In this document: positions 34,601 to 48,500 of the stretch, in pieces
How positions within the stretch are numbered: the stretch's first letter is position 1
Layout of the letters: each line of letters starts with the position of its first letter
Origin: Spirodela intermedia
Lineage: Eukaryota > Streptophyta > Magnoliopsida > Alismatales > Araceae
Direction: 5' to 3'
Length of the DNA: 64,000 nt
Assembly (NCBI GenBank): GCA_902729315.2
Contig: LR746277.1
Span: 5,647,001 to 5,711,000, forward strand
Notes under the pieces: model-generated
What the model was told of the DNA's origin: nothing
What the model saw: only the letters and a program-made list of their open reading frames with translations
The model's database searches: none
Made by a program: the position numbers and the translations under genes

Positions 34601-37600
34601 TATAATTATTTAAAAAATCAAACTCGTAAGTTATTAATCTTACTTGGAGTACAACATTCTGACATATTCATAATAAGAGTAGCTACATCCTGACTTGGTA
34701 GCGTATTAATCATGCAAATCCAATTAAACAACAACTACTATCATGAAGCAGCTATAAACAGGAGAGTTTTGACCAAAGTGGATGTTTGTCGACATTGCCA
34801 AGGACAGAAAACTTTGACAGAACACACTGTAACAGTGCTAGATCTGTCTTGGCCTAGAAACCATGCCTGTGGCATCCTCTGCCTTGGTGTAACATGTCCT
34901 CAACCTTTTCTAATATTTACATCTTGGTTGGGTGTATTTTTACTGGTTAGTTTCTCTTCTTCTCTAACAAAATGATTCGACTATTTTTTAATGTACTGTG
35001 TGTACTCCTGGGATTGATATTATTCTCATGTGACAGGATCATCAAGCCATTGACATACTCCTCGCTGAGATTGACATTTATGAGTTTTTTGCTTTCAAAC
35101 ACTGCAAGGGAAGAAAGGTGAAACTCGCTCTCTGCGAAGGTAATTCTATTTGGGTGTTCAAAGCCAATCGAATGCATTCTTCAAAAGCCTTTTTCTTCTT
35201 TTCTTTATCCAAGTGAATACGTGATACTTTCCACTATTCGAAAAATAAATTCGAAAGCAGTAATTTATCTTTTCACTGTTTACTCAAAGGTCGAAAGATG
35301 CCTAGCTGTATTCTTGTGGACATCCTGTCAAAGAAATGAGTGGAGTAGATGAAAATAAGCAAGTTTGATATGTAACAGTGATTTTTTTTTGTGTAATTAT
35401 AACCTTGGCGTTCAAAAAGAAAGAGACGATTTTTTTGGTTTAAAAAAAGTAATCATTGTTTTGGGGTAACCATTTGTATCTGTGAACCAGCAAAAATGTG
35501 AATAGATCAATTTGGTACATTATGTCCTTTACATGTTAATGGTTCAGAACTTGATGAGAGGATGCGGGACTTGAAAAGTGAGCTACAGTCATACGATGGT
35601 GAAGAGCATGATGAGAGCCAAAAGAAAAAGGCCATGGATGCCTTAAGAAGAATGGAGAATTGGAATTTATTCAGTGATACATATGAGGTACTCAAGTTTA
35701 TTTTCAATTCAAGAACTTTTATCATGTAAATGTGTGGCACACTAGTGTGTGTGGATGTTATCCTATGCTTGTGGTCTAATATGTTTCTCTTTGCGATGCT
35801 TCATTCTTATCTGACAATTATCGCTTGAATCTCGGTTCCTCTGATCCTTGTTTTATTGCATGCGTATAGGATCACCAGAACTACACTGTTGCACGTGATT
35901 CATTTCTAGCTCATCTTGGGGCAACCTTGAGGGGTTCAATGAGCCACGTAATTGCCCCCTCTACCGCTGATGGGGCTTATCATTACTACAAGAAGATATC
36001 ATTCCAACTGTATTTCATTACTCAAGAGGTAAATTATTATTCTACGTCCTGTATAGGTATTCCTGTATTGCAATCTTTTTGACTTGCGTTGTTGTTTCAG
36101 AAGAAAAATATTAAGCAGTTACCTGTGAATCTCGTGGCTCTTAAGGAAGGGCTTTCATCTTTGCTGTGGCCCTCTCAAGAGGTGTTATTTGGCACAAATT
36201 TGTATGTTTTCACTTGCTATCTCAAGAAGTATTGTTAGTCGCAAAACTCTATGCTCTTGGTTTTATTATCTTTTATTTTTTGATCGTGTCTAGGAATTTA
36301 TTATTTTCATAAATCAATAAATTATTTTCAGTGATCACGTCTAGCAATTTTCTAGACATTACTACATTTATTTATATTCGACAGCTACAGATATCTGTGT
36401 AATGCATATTTCTTAAAAGATTTATGAGTTAAGAAATGTTCAAAGGCTCTGCTTTGAATATTAATCCCTTCAAGAAGTTTATTCTTCTATAGGAAGAAAT
36501 AATGAAATTAATCCAGAAAAAAATTACATTTGAGAAAATTTTACTTCGATGTTTTATCAAATGCCATTTGATTTGATAATGACATGTTTTGATTCTTTTT
36601 AGGTTGAGTCTTTCAGAGAATTATCCTTTGGCTATGGCATTTTCAGTGGCACGTCGGGCAGCTGCTGTCCCACTTTTGCTTGTTAATGGAACATACAGGT
36701 CAACTGTTCGTTCATATCTTGATTCTTCTATTCTCCAGCATCAGTTGCAGAGATCGAGTGATCATGGGTTGCTTAAAGGTAATTTGAGATCGAAGATGCA
36801 GGTCATCTCAAGTATCTGTTGACTCACAGATTATTCCGTATATTTATGCTTACATGCTAGTATGGCTTTATTCAGGAAAGCATTCAAGTAGCCGTTCTAC
36901 CCTTGAAGTCCCAATCTTTTGGTTCATACATAGTGATCCACTATTTGTGGACAAACATTATCAGGCAAAGGGGCTTTCTGACATGATCATTGTTGTCCAA
37001 TCTGAGTCGCCATCATGGGAAAGCCATTTGCAATGCAATAATCGGTCACTTTTGTTGGACTTAAGGTTAAGACATAAATGATGCACGCACTCTTCTTTAG
37101 TCTTTTAAGGTTATGTTTGTTCGGTGTGGCTTTTCCTGTTCTTGATTTGCGGGTAGCAGTACTGAATACTCGATTTTTTTTTAAGGATGCCCATAAAAGC
37201 TGCTATTGCTGCCACAGCAGAACATATCGCTGGCCTGCTACCTCCTCACTTGGTCTATAGCCCTGCCCATGAAACTGCAGTTGAGGTATGCCAATGAGTT
37301 TGTTGTGGATCTTTCTCTTGTCTAGGATGAAGTTTCATATAATATGTAAAATGAATTTATTTTCTTGATTGCTTAGAGAGTTCTAGAAATAATATTCCAT
37401 TTTCGTGATGATAAACGAAGCGGGTTTCCTTTGTGGAATAAATATTTTTCTTCTGCTTCTTATCGATATTAATTTAGTTAATAAATGGTGCTTCTTATCA
37501 TTCCATTTATACACAAATCATCCTATCATTCAATATTTCTTCTCTGTACACGGGCATCATACCTTTTACGAAATCTTCCTTGATGGGAAAAAGTCATCCC

Positions 37601-40600
37601 TGAGGACATAGCTAGGCCATTCCTAAGGTCGATTCCTCTTTAATTTTTAACAAAGGTATCTTTGTGTCCATTCTGGGCAGTAGTTTCACTTCCTGAAGAC
37701 TATCATACAGAACTATCCATACAGACGAGGAGCATGTGAATTGACCCGAAAGTGAATGCTTCATTTTCCTTTAATCAGATTCCAAATCTTAAGATTACGA
37801 AAAGGAAAGTAAGATGAGGACAATATCAATAGAAATATGGCTCTAGGTTCTTGTCTATTGCGGTGTGGTTGTGATTGCCAGCTACTATTAAATGGAAAGA
37901 AAATTTAGTTGTGGTTTCTTTCGATGTATGAGCCACTAAAGTTCGAAGCGTTCCAACATGCAATTTCTGCTCTTTAAAACAAAAGGGAATCAGATTCTTG
38001 TAAGTATCTAATCAAAGGTGAGATTAATCGTAATGAAGAATAGAGGAATTGAAAAGATTCTTTAGGCTAGCAAGCAGTAGCAACTTCTTCGGACATTCGT
38101 GTAGAAATTTGGTTTACAAAAAGTTGGAGTTTCAGATTCTTACGTTGAGAAACCATCCTTAATTTTTTCCCACATTTAATAAAAATAAGAGAAAATAAAC
38201 GAAAGAAATGGCCAAAATCCATCTAGAATATAAATGTTTTGGGCAGAACGTCAGCTCAGCCTCTTGGAAATATGTTTTGGGCATGTTGATGGTTGAGCAG
38301 TAGGGATGAAGCTTCTTCCCCGTTCAGAGAGTAGTCGTAGTTGGGCGAGGTGCTGTATTCTGCCTGTGTAGGCAAGTTAGGATAGTGGAGAGGGTCCCAT
38401 AATCCAGATTCTGCCCACTATGGACAGCTGCAACGAGAAGAGTCAGTCAAGTAATGGTTGCCAAAGGCAGCATCAGTGAAGTTCTTTATCGCTACCCATT
38501 TAAGTCCCTTTGACGTCACTGTTATTAACGATGGTCTCATCTTCTGTCCACTCTGATTCAGGTGGCTACTCTCGCTGTTCTGACTGGCTTGTTGTGGAAC
38601 AGCCGATCAGACATGGAGAACCCTAGCAGGAAGTTGGCGATACAGCTAGCCATATATAGCCGTTTTCTTCATTTTTTAACTGGGACCGTTCTAAAATCAT
38701 TGTTTATGGTGAAATCTTGTTGGTTGTCAGGATAAAACTGGGCTATCCTTTTGATGCCCTACAATTGAGAATTGTGTCAGTAATGATTAAAAGAGTATTT
38801 TGAATGCCATTTTGATCCTCACCTCTTCTACGTGGGTCAAAATGCTATATTGGTTGACTGTACATGATCTATAGACAAACTGAGGAAATTTGAACGACTG
38901 AGTAAACCATTATTTGTGGTAGTTGGGACCTATAAAATTTTCTAGACGTGTGATAAAATCGAAATGGTATAGAAAATACATTCTCGATTCTTTCAGGGTT
39001 GACCAATGATGGCCCATGCAAGGGATCTATCTAGGGAAGGGTTCTTTTCATAAAGGAGAGACAAGTTTTTGGAAACTTCTACCATTTCCAGAGTTTGGAA
39101 GATTTGATGCCGTCAAATAGGATTTTTTAAAATATTGCATCATGGACCTCGTAGTAAAGTGGCGATCCCAATCAGAAGCTGTCGAGGTACTAAGAGTACT
39201 TGGTAGGCCCTTGGTATTCAGTATCCAAGGTCCTTGGGACTAGATAAATGACTCTCATACTAGTCACTAGACAAATCAGTCTTTGATATTTCTGATTTGG
39301 ATGTTCTTCAGAGAACATCATGATCTTGGATCAGAAGCAACATGCTTTTAAAGGATTTTGAGAGTTAAAAAATTGATGACTTGTGCCTTGATCTATTTTG
39401 AGTTTGACGAGTTTGAAAGAATCCAGGCAAAAACTTTTTCCTAGGAGCTACCTGGCAAACCCAACATTTTATTTTTCAGAAGTTGGCCTGGATTTTAGTA
39501 TTCTGGTCAGTGTTCCCAGAGAATTACTTTCTCCAATACCAATACCCTTATCCACTGAGGATGCCCTCATTTTTTTTCATTGTAACATGATATCCCCGGT
39601 TCGGGCTTTCCTGGCTGTGGTGGTAACTAGAGAAAGGTTCTGAGCCTTTTGACATTATCAAAGAAAAGTTTTTACTTGTTGAATATGCTGAATACGGCCT
39701 TGGGCAATTCCCGGATGCAGGAATTATCAATGTAATAGCAGGTGAATTGCATCTTGGATATTCATTTCTTTTTTTCTCAGTTCATAATATCTTTATTTTA
39801 TAGGTTTGGATGCCAAACTGACCGTTCGTTTTTTTTTTCTTTTGGTAACCATGCGATTTGTTTCCAAACATCGAACCAGCTCATCTAAAAGTTGTATTCT
39901 ATGTTATAATTGCTGTTTATTTTATGTTGTTTCTCATCTTTTCTTCTTTAATCTTGAACTTTCAAACTTATTATTTTAAATTTCTGTAATTGCACAGGAT
40001 TGGATGTGGTCTGTTGGCTGTAGTCCTCTCTCTATTACCTCTCACGGGTGGCAGATTTCACGTTTCCAGTCTGACACCATTTCTCGTAGCTATATCATCA
40101 CCTCTCTTGAGGAATCTATACAAGTGGTCAACGAAGCAATTCATCTTCTTCTGATGGAGCGTACAAGTATCCTTCTTGTTGATCTGAGCAAGTGCACTGC
40201 ACATAAATTGTTCTGTTTGGGGCATTCAGCACCATGAAACCGACTTGTTCACTGTATTTCTTTTAGGACTAGCTACACAGGTTGCGATTAGGATCTCAAA
40301 GGTATTGTCTGTCGAGAAATGTCTTTCCTAAAAAAACATATTTCTGCAATTTTATGGTGTGAGTACACCGGCTCATTTATAGCTATTGACTTTGTTCATG
40401 CATCATGTCCGTGTTTTACCAATTCTTTGGCACTTGTTTTTATCTTCTCTTTTTCATTTTTAGTGTGCCATTTTCTAGTTAGCATGCTGCACAATGCTGC
40501 TTCGGAGACTACCCATTTGCAGTATTTGCATTTTTCATGCCATAATATTATATAATTATTATGGCAACCGAGGAGCATTTTTTTCTCTGGCATGTGAATG

Positions 40601-41585
40601 CTGGTCAGAATTTCTATTTCTTGGACAAGGAGCCACGGACATCTCACATTGATGTTTTGGTGAGGGGGAAGAAAAAAAAAAAGACTACCATGAGTTACGA
40701 AACTCAGGAACCTTGCTAGTACTTAACAGAAATCAGCTGAGAAAGGCTTCAAGGTATTCCAACCCCAGCAGCGAGTTCTAGTTGAGAAGTACAATTCAGT
40801 TGTGGGTCTATGGAGAAGAGTAAGGGCACACTCGTTTTCTAGTTCGATTTAGCTGTCTTTTTCAGTCGATCTTTCTTTTTCATAGTTTTTTTTTTTGGTG
40901 GCCTGCAGATTTCAACTATTTCTGGGGAACTGGAGTTCGATAATGCGTTGAGGCTTTTGCATATCCTCGAGGACGCGTCGAAGAGGTTATATTCAACCCT
41001 AATTGCATTTTCTTTGTATGATTCAGTAACCGCTGTGCTTCATTCCCCACCCGTCATTTTCTATGAATACTTGACCTCGTTCGTTCCACAATTCCGCAAA
41101 AAAAAAAACTGACAGCAGCTCACTGCTTAGGCTCTCTCAAGTACCTGGTGTCGGTTGACGAGACATTGTTCTTGAACTGTCTCGCCCATTTTCCCTACTT
41201 CTGATCAAAGTTCACTTCTTTTTAACAAGAACATCCCTTTTTTTTTTGTTTTCCTCCCCCTCGCGACTTCATCCGATCATCTGTCCCGTGAATCAATCCC
41301 CTCGCATCGAACATTATATTGCTCTGAGTTTGTTGGAAGACCTACTAAACTCGGAATGCCGTTCCCCTGCGCTGTGGAATCTGATCCGTCTGTGTACCAA
41401 CCCGCTGGCGCAGCTTCAATGAATCGGTGCACACCGCCATCGCCTTGCTGCACCCGATCCACTGCACGCGAGAGAGGAAGGTTGATGTGGAGGTGGACAT
41501 GACGACCATCCCAGCGTTCGCGGTGGTGGCCGCCATTCTCTGGTTCGTGCTGCGGCCGAGGCGCCCAAAGGCGAAGATCAACTGA
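25606..41585 (+). CDS. SPOT1-like membrane protein (pollen exine formation), 25 exons
   Basis: Homologue, by memory, of Arabidopsis At5g58100 (SPOT1), needed for normal pollen exine; its biochemical activity is unknown. Coding exons: 25606-25716, 25918-26041, 26312-26383, 27163-27264, 27350-27518, 28585-28683, 28814-28963, 29487-29526, 31569-31626, 31846-31934, 32339-32437, 32552-32667, 32756-32874, 33778-33848, 35037-35139, 35548-35687, 35870-36028, 36101-36201, 36603-36778, 36876-37065, 37186-37285, 39998-40166, 40737-40819, 40909-40985, 41414-41585. All phases join, giving 962 residues (Arabidopsis about 945). An N-terminal signal/anchor (FLFTAGFSVIFLLLAAGC) precedes a long, probably lumenal region with GRKVKLALCEELDERMRDL and AMAFSVARRAAAVPLLLVNG. 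One C-terminal transmembrane helix (about 936-952) is followed by the basic tail RPRRPKAKIN. Type I topology is inferred. Introns reach 2.7 kb. Confidence 0.92.
29527..31568 (+). other. 2.0-kb intron 8 of the SPOT1-like gene
   Basis: AT-rich intron with no recognisable coding or repeat structure; only chance short frames are seen. Confidence 0.6.
37286..39997 (+). other. 2.7-kb intron 21 of the SPOT1-like gene
   Basis: The longest intron of the gene. Mostly AT-rich without recognisable content. At 38562-38708 there is a stop-free 147-nt stretch bordered by cag and gt whose phase would fit between exons 21 and 22 (see findings). Confidence 0.55.
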
Positions 41586-41675
41586 CCGCCGTCGCTCGCT
41601 GCCTCATGCTCCAAGCGACGACTGACCGCGTACCCCGGCAGGCAGAACTTGTGCGTCGTCGGAGCCGCCGTCCTC

Positions 41676-41729
<54 letters not shown>

Positions 41730-42527
41730 GGGGATGAGGAAAACTCCCAGGTTTGTCTCCTTGTAAAACTGGGCGAAATGCCGACTGTTGTTGTAGGGGC
41801 GGTTGAAGCTTCTGCGTAGTGCGTAGCGCCGAGAATTAGTGACATGCTCCGGTTGAAGCTCTTCTGCGGTGGGCTGACGCCTCCTCTTCCTCTCAAGTGA
41901 GTGCATCGAAGGGATCGATTATTAGTATGCTGATCAACCGAACGACGATGGTTGGGAGTAATGGGCCCCCGCCGTCGATCAGTCCCATCTCTCTTCTCTT
42001 TAGCCCGGCCTCTCGCCTCGCTCAATTCGCACGCTTCTGTGGCAGCGTAAGTGGAGGCATACAAGTGCGCAGGTGGTTTCGATAAATTCGAGAGAGAGAG
42101 AGAGAGCCAACGATATCCAGACGGTGGTCGCTGTTGCTGTGGAGAGAAGAGGGGGTGGTTGCAGAAGGCTGCTGGCTGTCGGGGCCTACTGGGAGGAGAA
42201 AGTAAATCTACTAGTAGGGTCTATTTCCATATTGTTCATGTTTTCTGGGGCTCTACGTAAATTCTAAAATCATTAGACCTTCCTATACCCCTAAACCCTA
42301 GCAAACTGTCCATACAAGCTTCCGCTTGGGTCGCTGCTCTCCTGATCCCCCGTCATTTTTCCAACGCTGTTTCTCGACGTCAATCGTCGCATTTCGCCTG
42401 TGTACTATCCATTTCTGGTCAGTTGCTCTTCACCCGTTTTTCTCGGCGCCTTCTCCATAGGACCTTCGCCGGGGAAGGAATTACACAGGAAGAAGAACCG
42501 ATTATTTGTTCATCTCAATTTGAAGAG
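41586..42527. promoter_or_regulatory. spacer and promoter of PRMT5
   Basis: Between the stop of the SPOT1-like gene and the PRMT5 ATG. Contains a long GA tract (41679-41727), a second short GA run (42090-42105) and a telo-box (aaaccctag, 42293-42301) about 230 bases before the ATG. Minus-strand open frames here come from the GA repeat. Confidence 0.6.
42293..42301 (+). promoter_or_regulatory. telo-box upstream of PRMT5
   Basis: Sequence aaaccctag, preceded by tataccccta. This position relative to the coding start is typical of plant telo-boxes near transcription starts. Confidence 0.5.
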
Positions 42528-45500
42528 ATGCCTCTCGGGCAGAGGGTTGGTGATAAGAGCGACTCAAGGTACTGTGGCGTTGAGACCGACTTTGACGATG
42601 ACATGCCTCAGGTTCTGTCTCACAACCTGTCCAGCGGGTTCGACTTCGTCGTTGCTACTCTGGTGGGTATTCACTCCACTCTATGTCCTTGATTGCAGAA
42701 AGCTTCATTATACTTTTTGACCCATTAGTTGCCGGCATGTGTCGGATTGGCTTTTTGTTGATCGGAGGTACTTCGCTCTTTAACCTTGTTGCAACCCCGT
42801 CCTCTAGTTGCCTAACCGGAGAAAGAAGTTACTCAGACATTTATTGCGAAGATGCTACGGAGATTCTCGACCTCTTATCCCGGCGAGTTCCTGAAAGTGG
42901 CAAGAAACCATTGAGTGATGCTCTCCGGTTTTCTTCTAGTTTGGAAATGTATTATCGCGCATCCAATTTCTGTTATGATTCATGAAATGACAAAACACTA
43001 ACTGTCTTCTGGTTGTTTAGACTTGACATAAGCATAAATTACGACTTGCATAAATCTACTATTTTTTATTTTCTTACTTTGTAAAATCCGGTACCGAGAT
43101 AGTTCATGTGGACTCAATTCTTTCTGTGGTTGGAAAAATTTCCATGTGAAGCCTATTTTTATATTTTAAGTATGTAACATTTTATCAAATCGCCATAAAT
43201 TTATAGCGTGCCTGGCCTTGATGCCGCATTGAAAATGGGTAGTTTTTCCCACCTGCCTGGGCTTTTGATGGCGGGTAGTAGATCGTTGGTTCAATGCTTC
43301 TCCAAGGTTTACGGGGCCCCAGGCTCATTGAAAAAAAAAGGCCTTATTAATTCAGTTGGTGTCCACTTGGCCACCTGGAAAGTATTCATTTTCTACATGG
43401 ATATCCTTGGCGTGAATGTTCAATAGGCTTATCTATCGGACTGCTAGTACAGCATTTCAGTGATCCAGTGTTCCCAATGGAATTTAATTGTGGTTTCTTT
43501 AAGTGTCGGCCCTCACATCTGAGTGACACCTGTACATATAAAGGATCAAGTTACAAGAGTGTCTTTGATGGTGGTTTACATTTAGACTGCTACATCCAGT
43601 GTCTTGCAAAAGGGGGTATTCGTGTTATAGCAACTACCTGGTGTCACAAATGAGTATCCGGAGGATAAAAAACTAAAACTTGTCAGCTTTAGCCTTCTTG
43701 GTAATTTTGACCGTTTCAGTTTGAAAACTATATCTGTCTCAAAATCTGTTGATAAGCTTTAAATAATTCGAAAATGGCCTCATAGCTTTTTCTTCTTTAG
43801 TTTCCCTCAGAAAATTATATTAGGAACTTCAATGCCTATAGTTGATCCGCAGACTGAACCAGAACAAGTATTGACCATGTCTCATACTGATTTCAGTTTT
43901 TTCAAAGACATGTATGGAACAGTTTTGAAGCTTCATTTTTCATGTTTAGTTTTGAGTTTTATTTATAAATTTCCCTAAACAGATCAGCGATTCACAATGT
44001 GTATGGGTTTTGTTCTTTTTCATGCAGCTAGATCCGGAATATAGACCTAGTTTGGTGAAAAAAGACAACAATGGAAGTGCAGTTCTTCCATTTGCGGCAT
44101 CAGACTTGGTCATTACACCCTCCCAGTGGAGTAGTCATGTTGTTGGTGTGTAATTGCGTTTAACTATCAAACTTGCTTGACATGTCATCTTAAAATCGTC
44201 ACACTTTTTCTGAAAATGGTATCTTAAGATTATCATTCATGTGCCTGATGCATTCAAGCGGATACAAGTGAAATAGAATATGAAAGTTAAATTTCTTAAA
44301 AATATGTGCTATTTGACGGTAATAATAGGGCATTAAAAAGACTGCCTTTTCTGTAGTCAGTATTTTTTGTTGGTTTAACTTTTTGAACTGAAATCTCTTC
44401 ATTTAAAACCCGAGAGATCATGTCGAAAAATTTTAATATTATATTATGGCATTAAAGGTTTCAAATTGCATGGTGATCATAAAAAAAATTCGCATGTGCT
44501 AAAATATTAAAATGTGCATTGACATAAAAAATCATCTGGAGTGCTAAAATATTAAAATATTAATTTTTTTGTTGACATTCTTTTGCTCATTACGGAACCA
44601 CCTATACCCGAATTTTTTAGACCCAGACCAGTGTAAGCGTTTTACTAAGTAATTATAACAGGTTCTATTGACTGGTTTTTTATGTCAGTGTCATTTTCAT
44701 CTCCTATTTTTATTTTCTCTATTTTATATGAAAGTTCTCCATCATGAACCATCACTCGCTGGCAATTCCTCAAGTATGTATCTTCCGGTTACACTGGCTA
44801 ACCATCCAAGGGATGGATGGTTAAGCTTTTTCGTTACCCAGTCATTGTCTTCCAGTGGTACTGTTTCTAACATGATTTAACATGCAGGGAAAATCAGCTC
44901 ATGGATTGACTTAGATTCAGTAAATGATAAGCTGCGGATAGACTCTGAAATCACGTTGAAGCAAGAAATTGCCTGGGCATGCCATCTCTCCTTACAGGTA
45001 GTGTTCAACCTCATTGGATGAAGTTTCTTATTTTCGACTTTATCATGTGATAATGACTCAGTTCTTGTTGCTTTTATTTTATTTTGGATGCGAGCCTATA
45101 ACATGTAGAGTAATTTTTGTACAGTCATTGAAAAGGTGATCTACACATGGGGGGGTAACTAATATGCCATATGCCATAAGATAAGATGGGAACATATATC
45201 GTGTTGTTTGATGATCCTCAACAATTGTTAAGAGTACGGTTAGTACAGTTGCAGCTACTGGAGAATTTTGCAACGCCTATTAAAACCCAAATGGTAGTTA
45301 TTGAGACTGATCTTGAGGAGTGAACTATATCGACAAAGCTTTCTCTTGACTTTTTCTTTTTATAGTGAAAGAGGTGGAGGGAAATGAGGGCTGATGGACA
45401 AGAATCAGGACGGCGAGATATAATCAGAGAAACTAAGTGTTAACTGTTTGGGGGTGTTTCCTATTGACAGTGAGATTTACTTGTCTCCAATAATGGATAT

Positions 45501-48500
45501 GCATTTGTGTGGGCAGAGTGGAACGGTTTGTGATTCTGTACTTAGGACACCCTCCCAACAAAGATGCCTGTTCGGGATGCATTTGGCCCTCCTGTCATTG
45601 TTGTATTTCTATTATTGGTTTTATGTTGAAATTCAATTTCAAAAAATTTCAGGCATGTGTCCTCCCTTTTCCAAAAAGTGCCTCTTGCGGTAATTATGCT
45701 AGATGTGTGAATCAGATCCTTCAGGGGCTCAGCAATATGCAGGTGCGCGGTGACCAAATTGCTATTACTTTTGTGGCTCTTGTAATTACTGGTCTCTTAC
45801 TGTTCCTTTCATGTAAAGCTCTGGCTTAGGGTGCCATTGGAAAAGTCTGAGGTGATGGAGGATGACATGAAAGACAGCATAGTGAGTTTACCTGAACACT
45901 TCGTTAAATATCCAAAATGCATCTCGTTATAGTCTCATAGGCTTTGTCATTGCGTAATTAATGATATATTATCCAAAAATAATATCTTAATCAATAAACC
46001 TGATAGTCCCATTTCCAATGAAATAATACAAAACATAATCTCTCCTGCTATGCTTTTTTGCTTAAGTTTCTAATGAAGTAACTAATCACCTGTTCCTGGA
46101 GTCTTTGCTCCCCTCTGTAGAATCCAGAAATGTTTGACTCTTGGGAGTGGTGGAATTCATTTCGTCTACTTTGTGAGCATCACTCTCAGTTGTCAGTAGC
46201 GCTTGATATATTGTAAGTCAATAAAGTCTGACTTTTTGCTTCTTATTTCCTTAATGAACATTTTTTCCTAGTGCGATATCTGGTCCATACTATTTGCAAT
46301 TGAAGACCAATTCTTATTTTTCAGGCCGTCACTACCGTCTATCAGCTCTCTGGGACGATGGTTTGGTGAGCCCGTTAGAGCTGCCTTCCTTCACACTAAG
46401 GTAGGTATTTGTCACTGCTTTTGGACTTTTACTTCGATTATTTCGCATCATGAATTTGATTTGACGTTTTTGCATTGGTAGTCATTTCTAACAAATGCAC
46501 GTGGATATCCGTGTCTATCTAAGAGGCATCAAAAGTTAGTGGCTGGATTTTTTGATCATTCTGTGCAGGTAATTCTTATTTTTCTTCCTTATTTTCGAGT
46601 TCTTACATCAAATAGTCTTTGTTAATTCTGTTGATCTTCTAAATTTGGCAGTTTTAGTAGAAAAAAAAGGTTGTTACCAAGTCTTGTTTCAAATGATTGT
46701 TTGAGAATGACTCATCCCTTCTTTTTCAGATAATACTTTCTGGAACTTCAAAACATAATATTTCTCCTGGTAGTCTGCCACAAACCAAAGAGGCTGATAA
46801 TAATGGTTCCATTGCTGGTATGGATTTTCAAGCATGGACAAGGATTAAAACTGCGTTATGTTTTGTGAAATTTGAACTAGCTTTTCAAGGATTTTGAGGT
46901 CCTGGTCTATGCTTTGATTTTATGCCCAATCCATCCTAGATGTTTCCCGGATTGAATCTTTGGATTGGTTGCCTTAAAGGTTGTGATTTAGGCTTTCGTT
47001 TTTATGCCATTCCATTTGTGAGTGATTTCATCTGACTTGGTTTGTCTTGATTCTTTTGTTGTTTAGCCATTCCTAGGCATCAGTTGCGGCCTTACCTTGA
47101 TTATGTTGCATATCTATACCAGAGAATGGATCCACTTCCTGAACAGGATCGTATTGAGGTAACTCTACTTTGAGTGTGTTGTTTTTGCCTGGCTGTCATA
47201 TTGAGCTGTTGGATTATCGTCTTTGTTTTATTTTAACTTCTTCCTATTTTTATCCCAGCATGGCTACAGGGATTTTCTTCAGTCCCCGTTGCAGGTAAAC
47301 ATGTTTAATTTTCTTGGAATTATTTATTTTGCTTTTGTTTCTCTGCTGTTATCATTATTCTCGTGCTTATAACACTCATATTGGTAATTGTTACTTTGAT
47401 GCAGCCTTTGATGGATAACTTGGAGGCCCAAACCTATGAGACTTTTGAGAAAGACACAGTGAAGTATACCCAGGTTTTATCTGCCCTGAATTAATTTTTT
47501 TTACAAAGTTTATATTTTTGCCATAAGAAAGTCAACGTCACGGTCTTCATGATCATGATGTTGGCATTCCTTTTATCTGCTTGTGTCTTGAAATTTTATT
47601 TTGGATTCTGCCGGCTTTAGTTGGGAGAAGTTCCAATCCATCAATAGAAAACTCATCTGTAACACTGACCCACCACCAAACATTTTTAAAAACTTGGTTG
47701 TTGTGCAATAAAAGAAAAATGCCCAATATTTTACAGTTCTTCCGTGTTCTTTAAATTGTGGAGACCATGGGTATTTTAGACGATTTGGATTTTCACTATT
47801 TTACATCGCATCTAATGTCTAAGTACTATGATATTTTGGACTTGTGCATGTAATCACAGGTCTTGATGCACACAGTGAAGTGTGACTTGAATTTGGAATG
47901 TGTCTGATACTTTCGTCTGTGTATGCATAGAATGCTAATTTGATCATGGTTAATATGAAAAACTCATAAGGTTGTTGTGCTTGTCAGATGCTAAAAAAAA
48001 ATGATGATTGAGGCATTTAATTTTGATAGACATTCAATTAAGCTTTTCATGTCATTGAATGCTATTTTTATCTTGTTGAGAGTTGCCCTTATTTATATGG
48101 ATCTATAGTTCTCAACTTGAAGATTGGATAGGGTGCTACCACTGTATTCCTTTTTATTATTATTATGTTATCAATGCACGCGTTTAACTGAACATATATA
48201 AACTTTGCAGTACCAAAGGGCTGTGTGTAAAGCTTTGGTTGATAGGATCCCAGATGAAAATGCTTCAACAACAACAGTTGTAGGCAGCCTCACACCTCTC
48301 TTCAAGTTTTATTGGTGAAATATTGGTAGCGACAAAAAACTGTTTACAGAGACATTGACCTGTGATGTGTTAACGACTTGGGTTTTTTTCCTTTTTCAAT
48401 TATCAGTTGACTTTTCGTTTCCAATTTTCGATTAGGTACTAATGGTTGTTGGAGCTGGACGCGGGCCTCTAGTGAGGGCATCATTGCAGGTTTTCGCTTG

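Noticed and set aside
41345-42064. 239-aa minus-strand frame with Ser-Leu repeats
   Set aside because: Produced by the GA microsatellite and the antisense of the SPOT1-like last exon.
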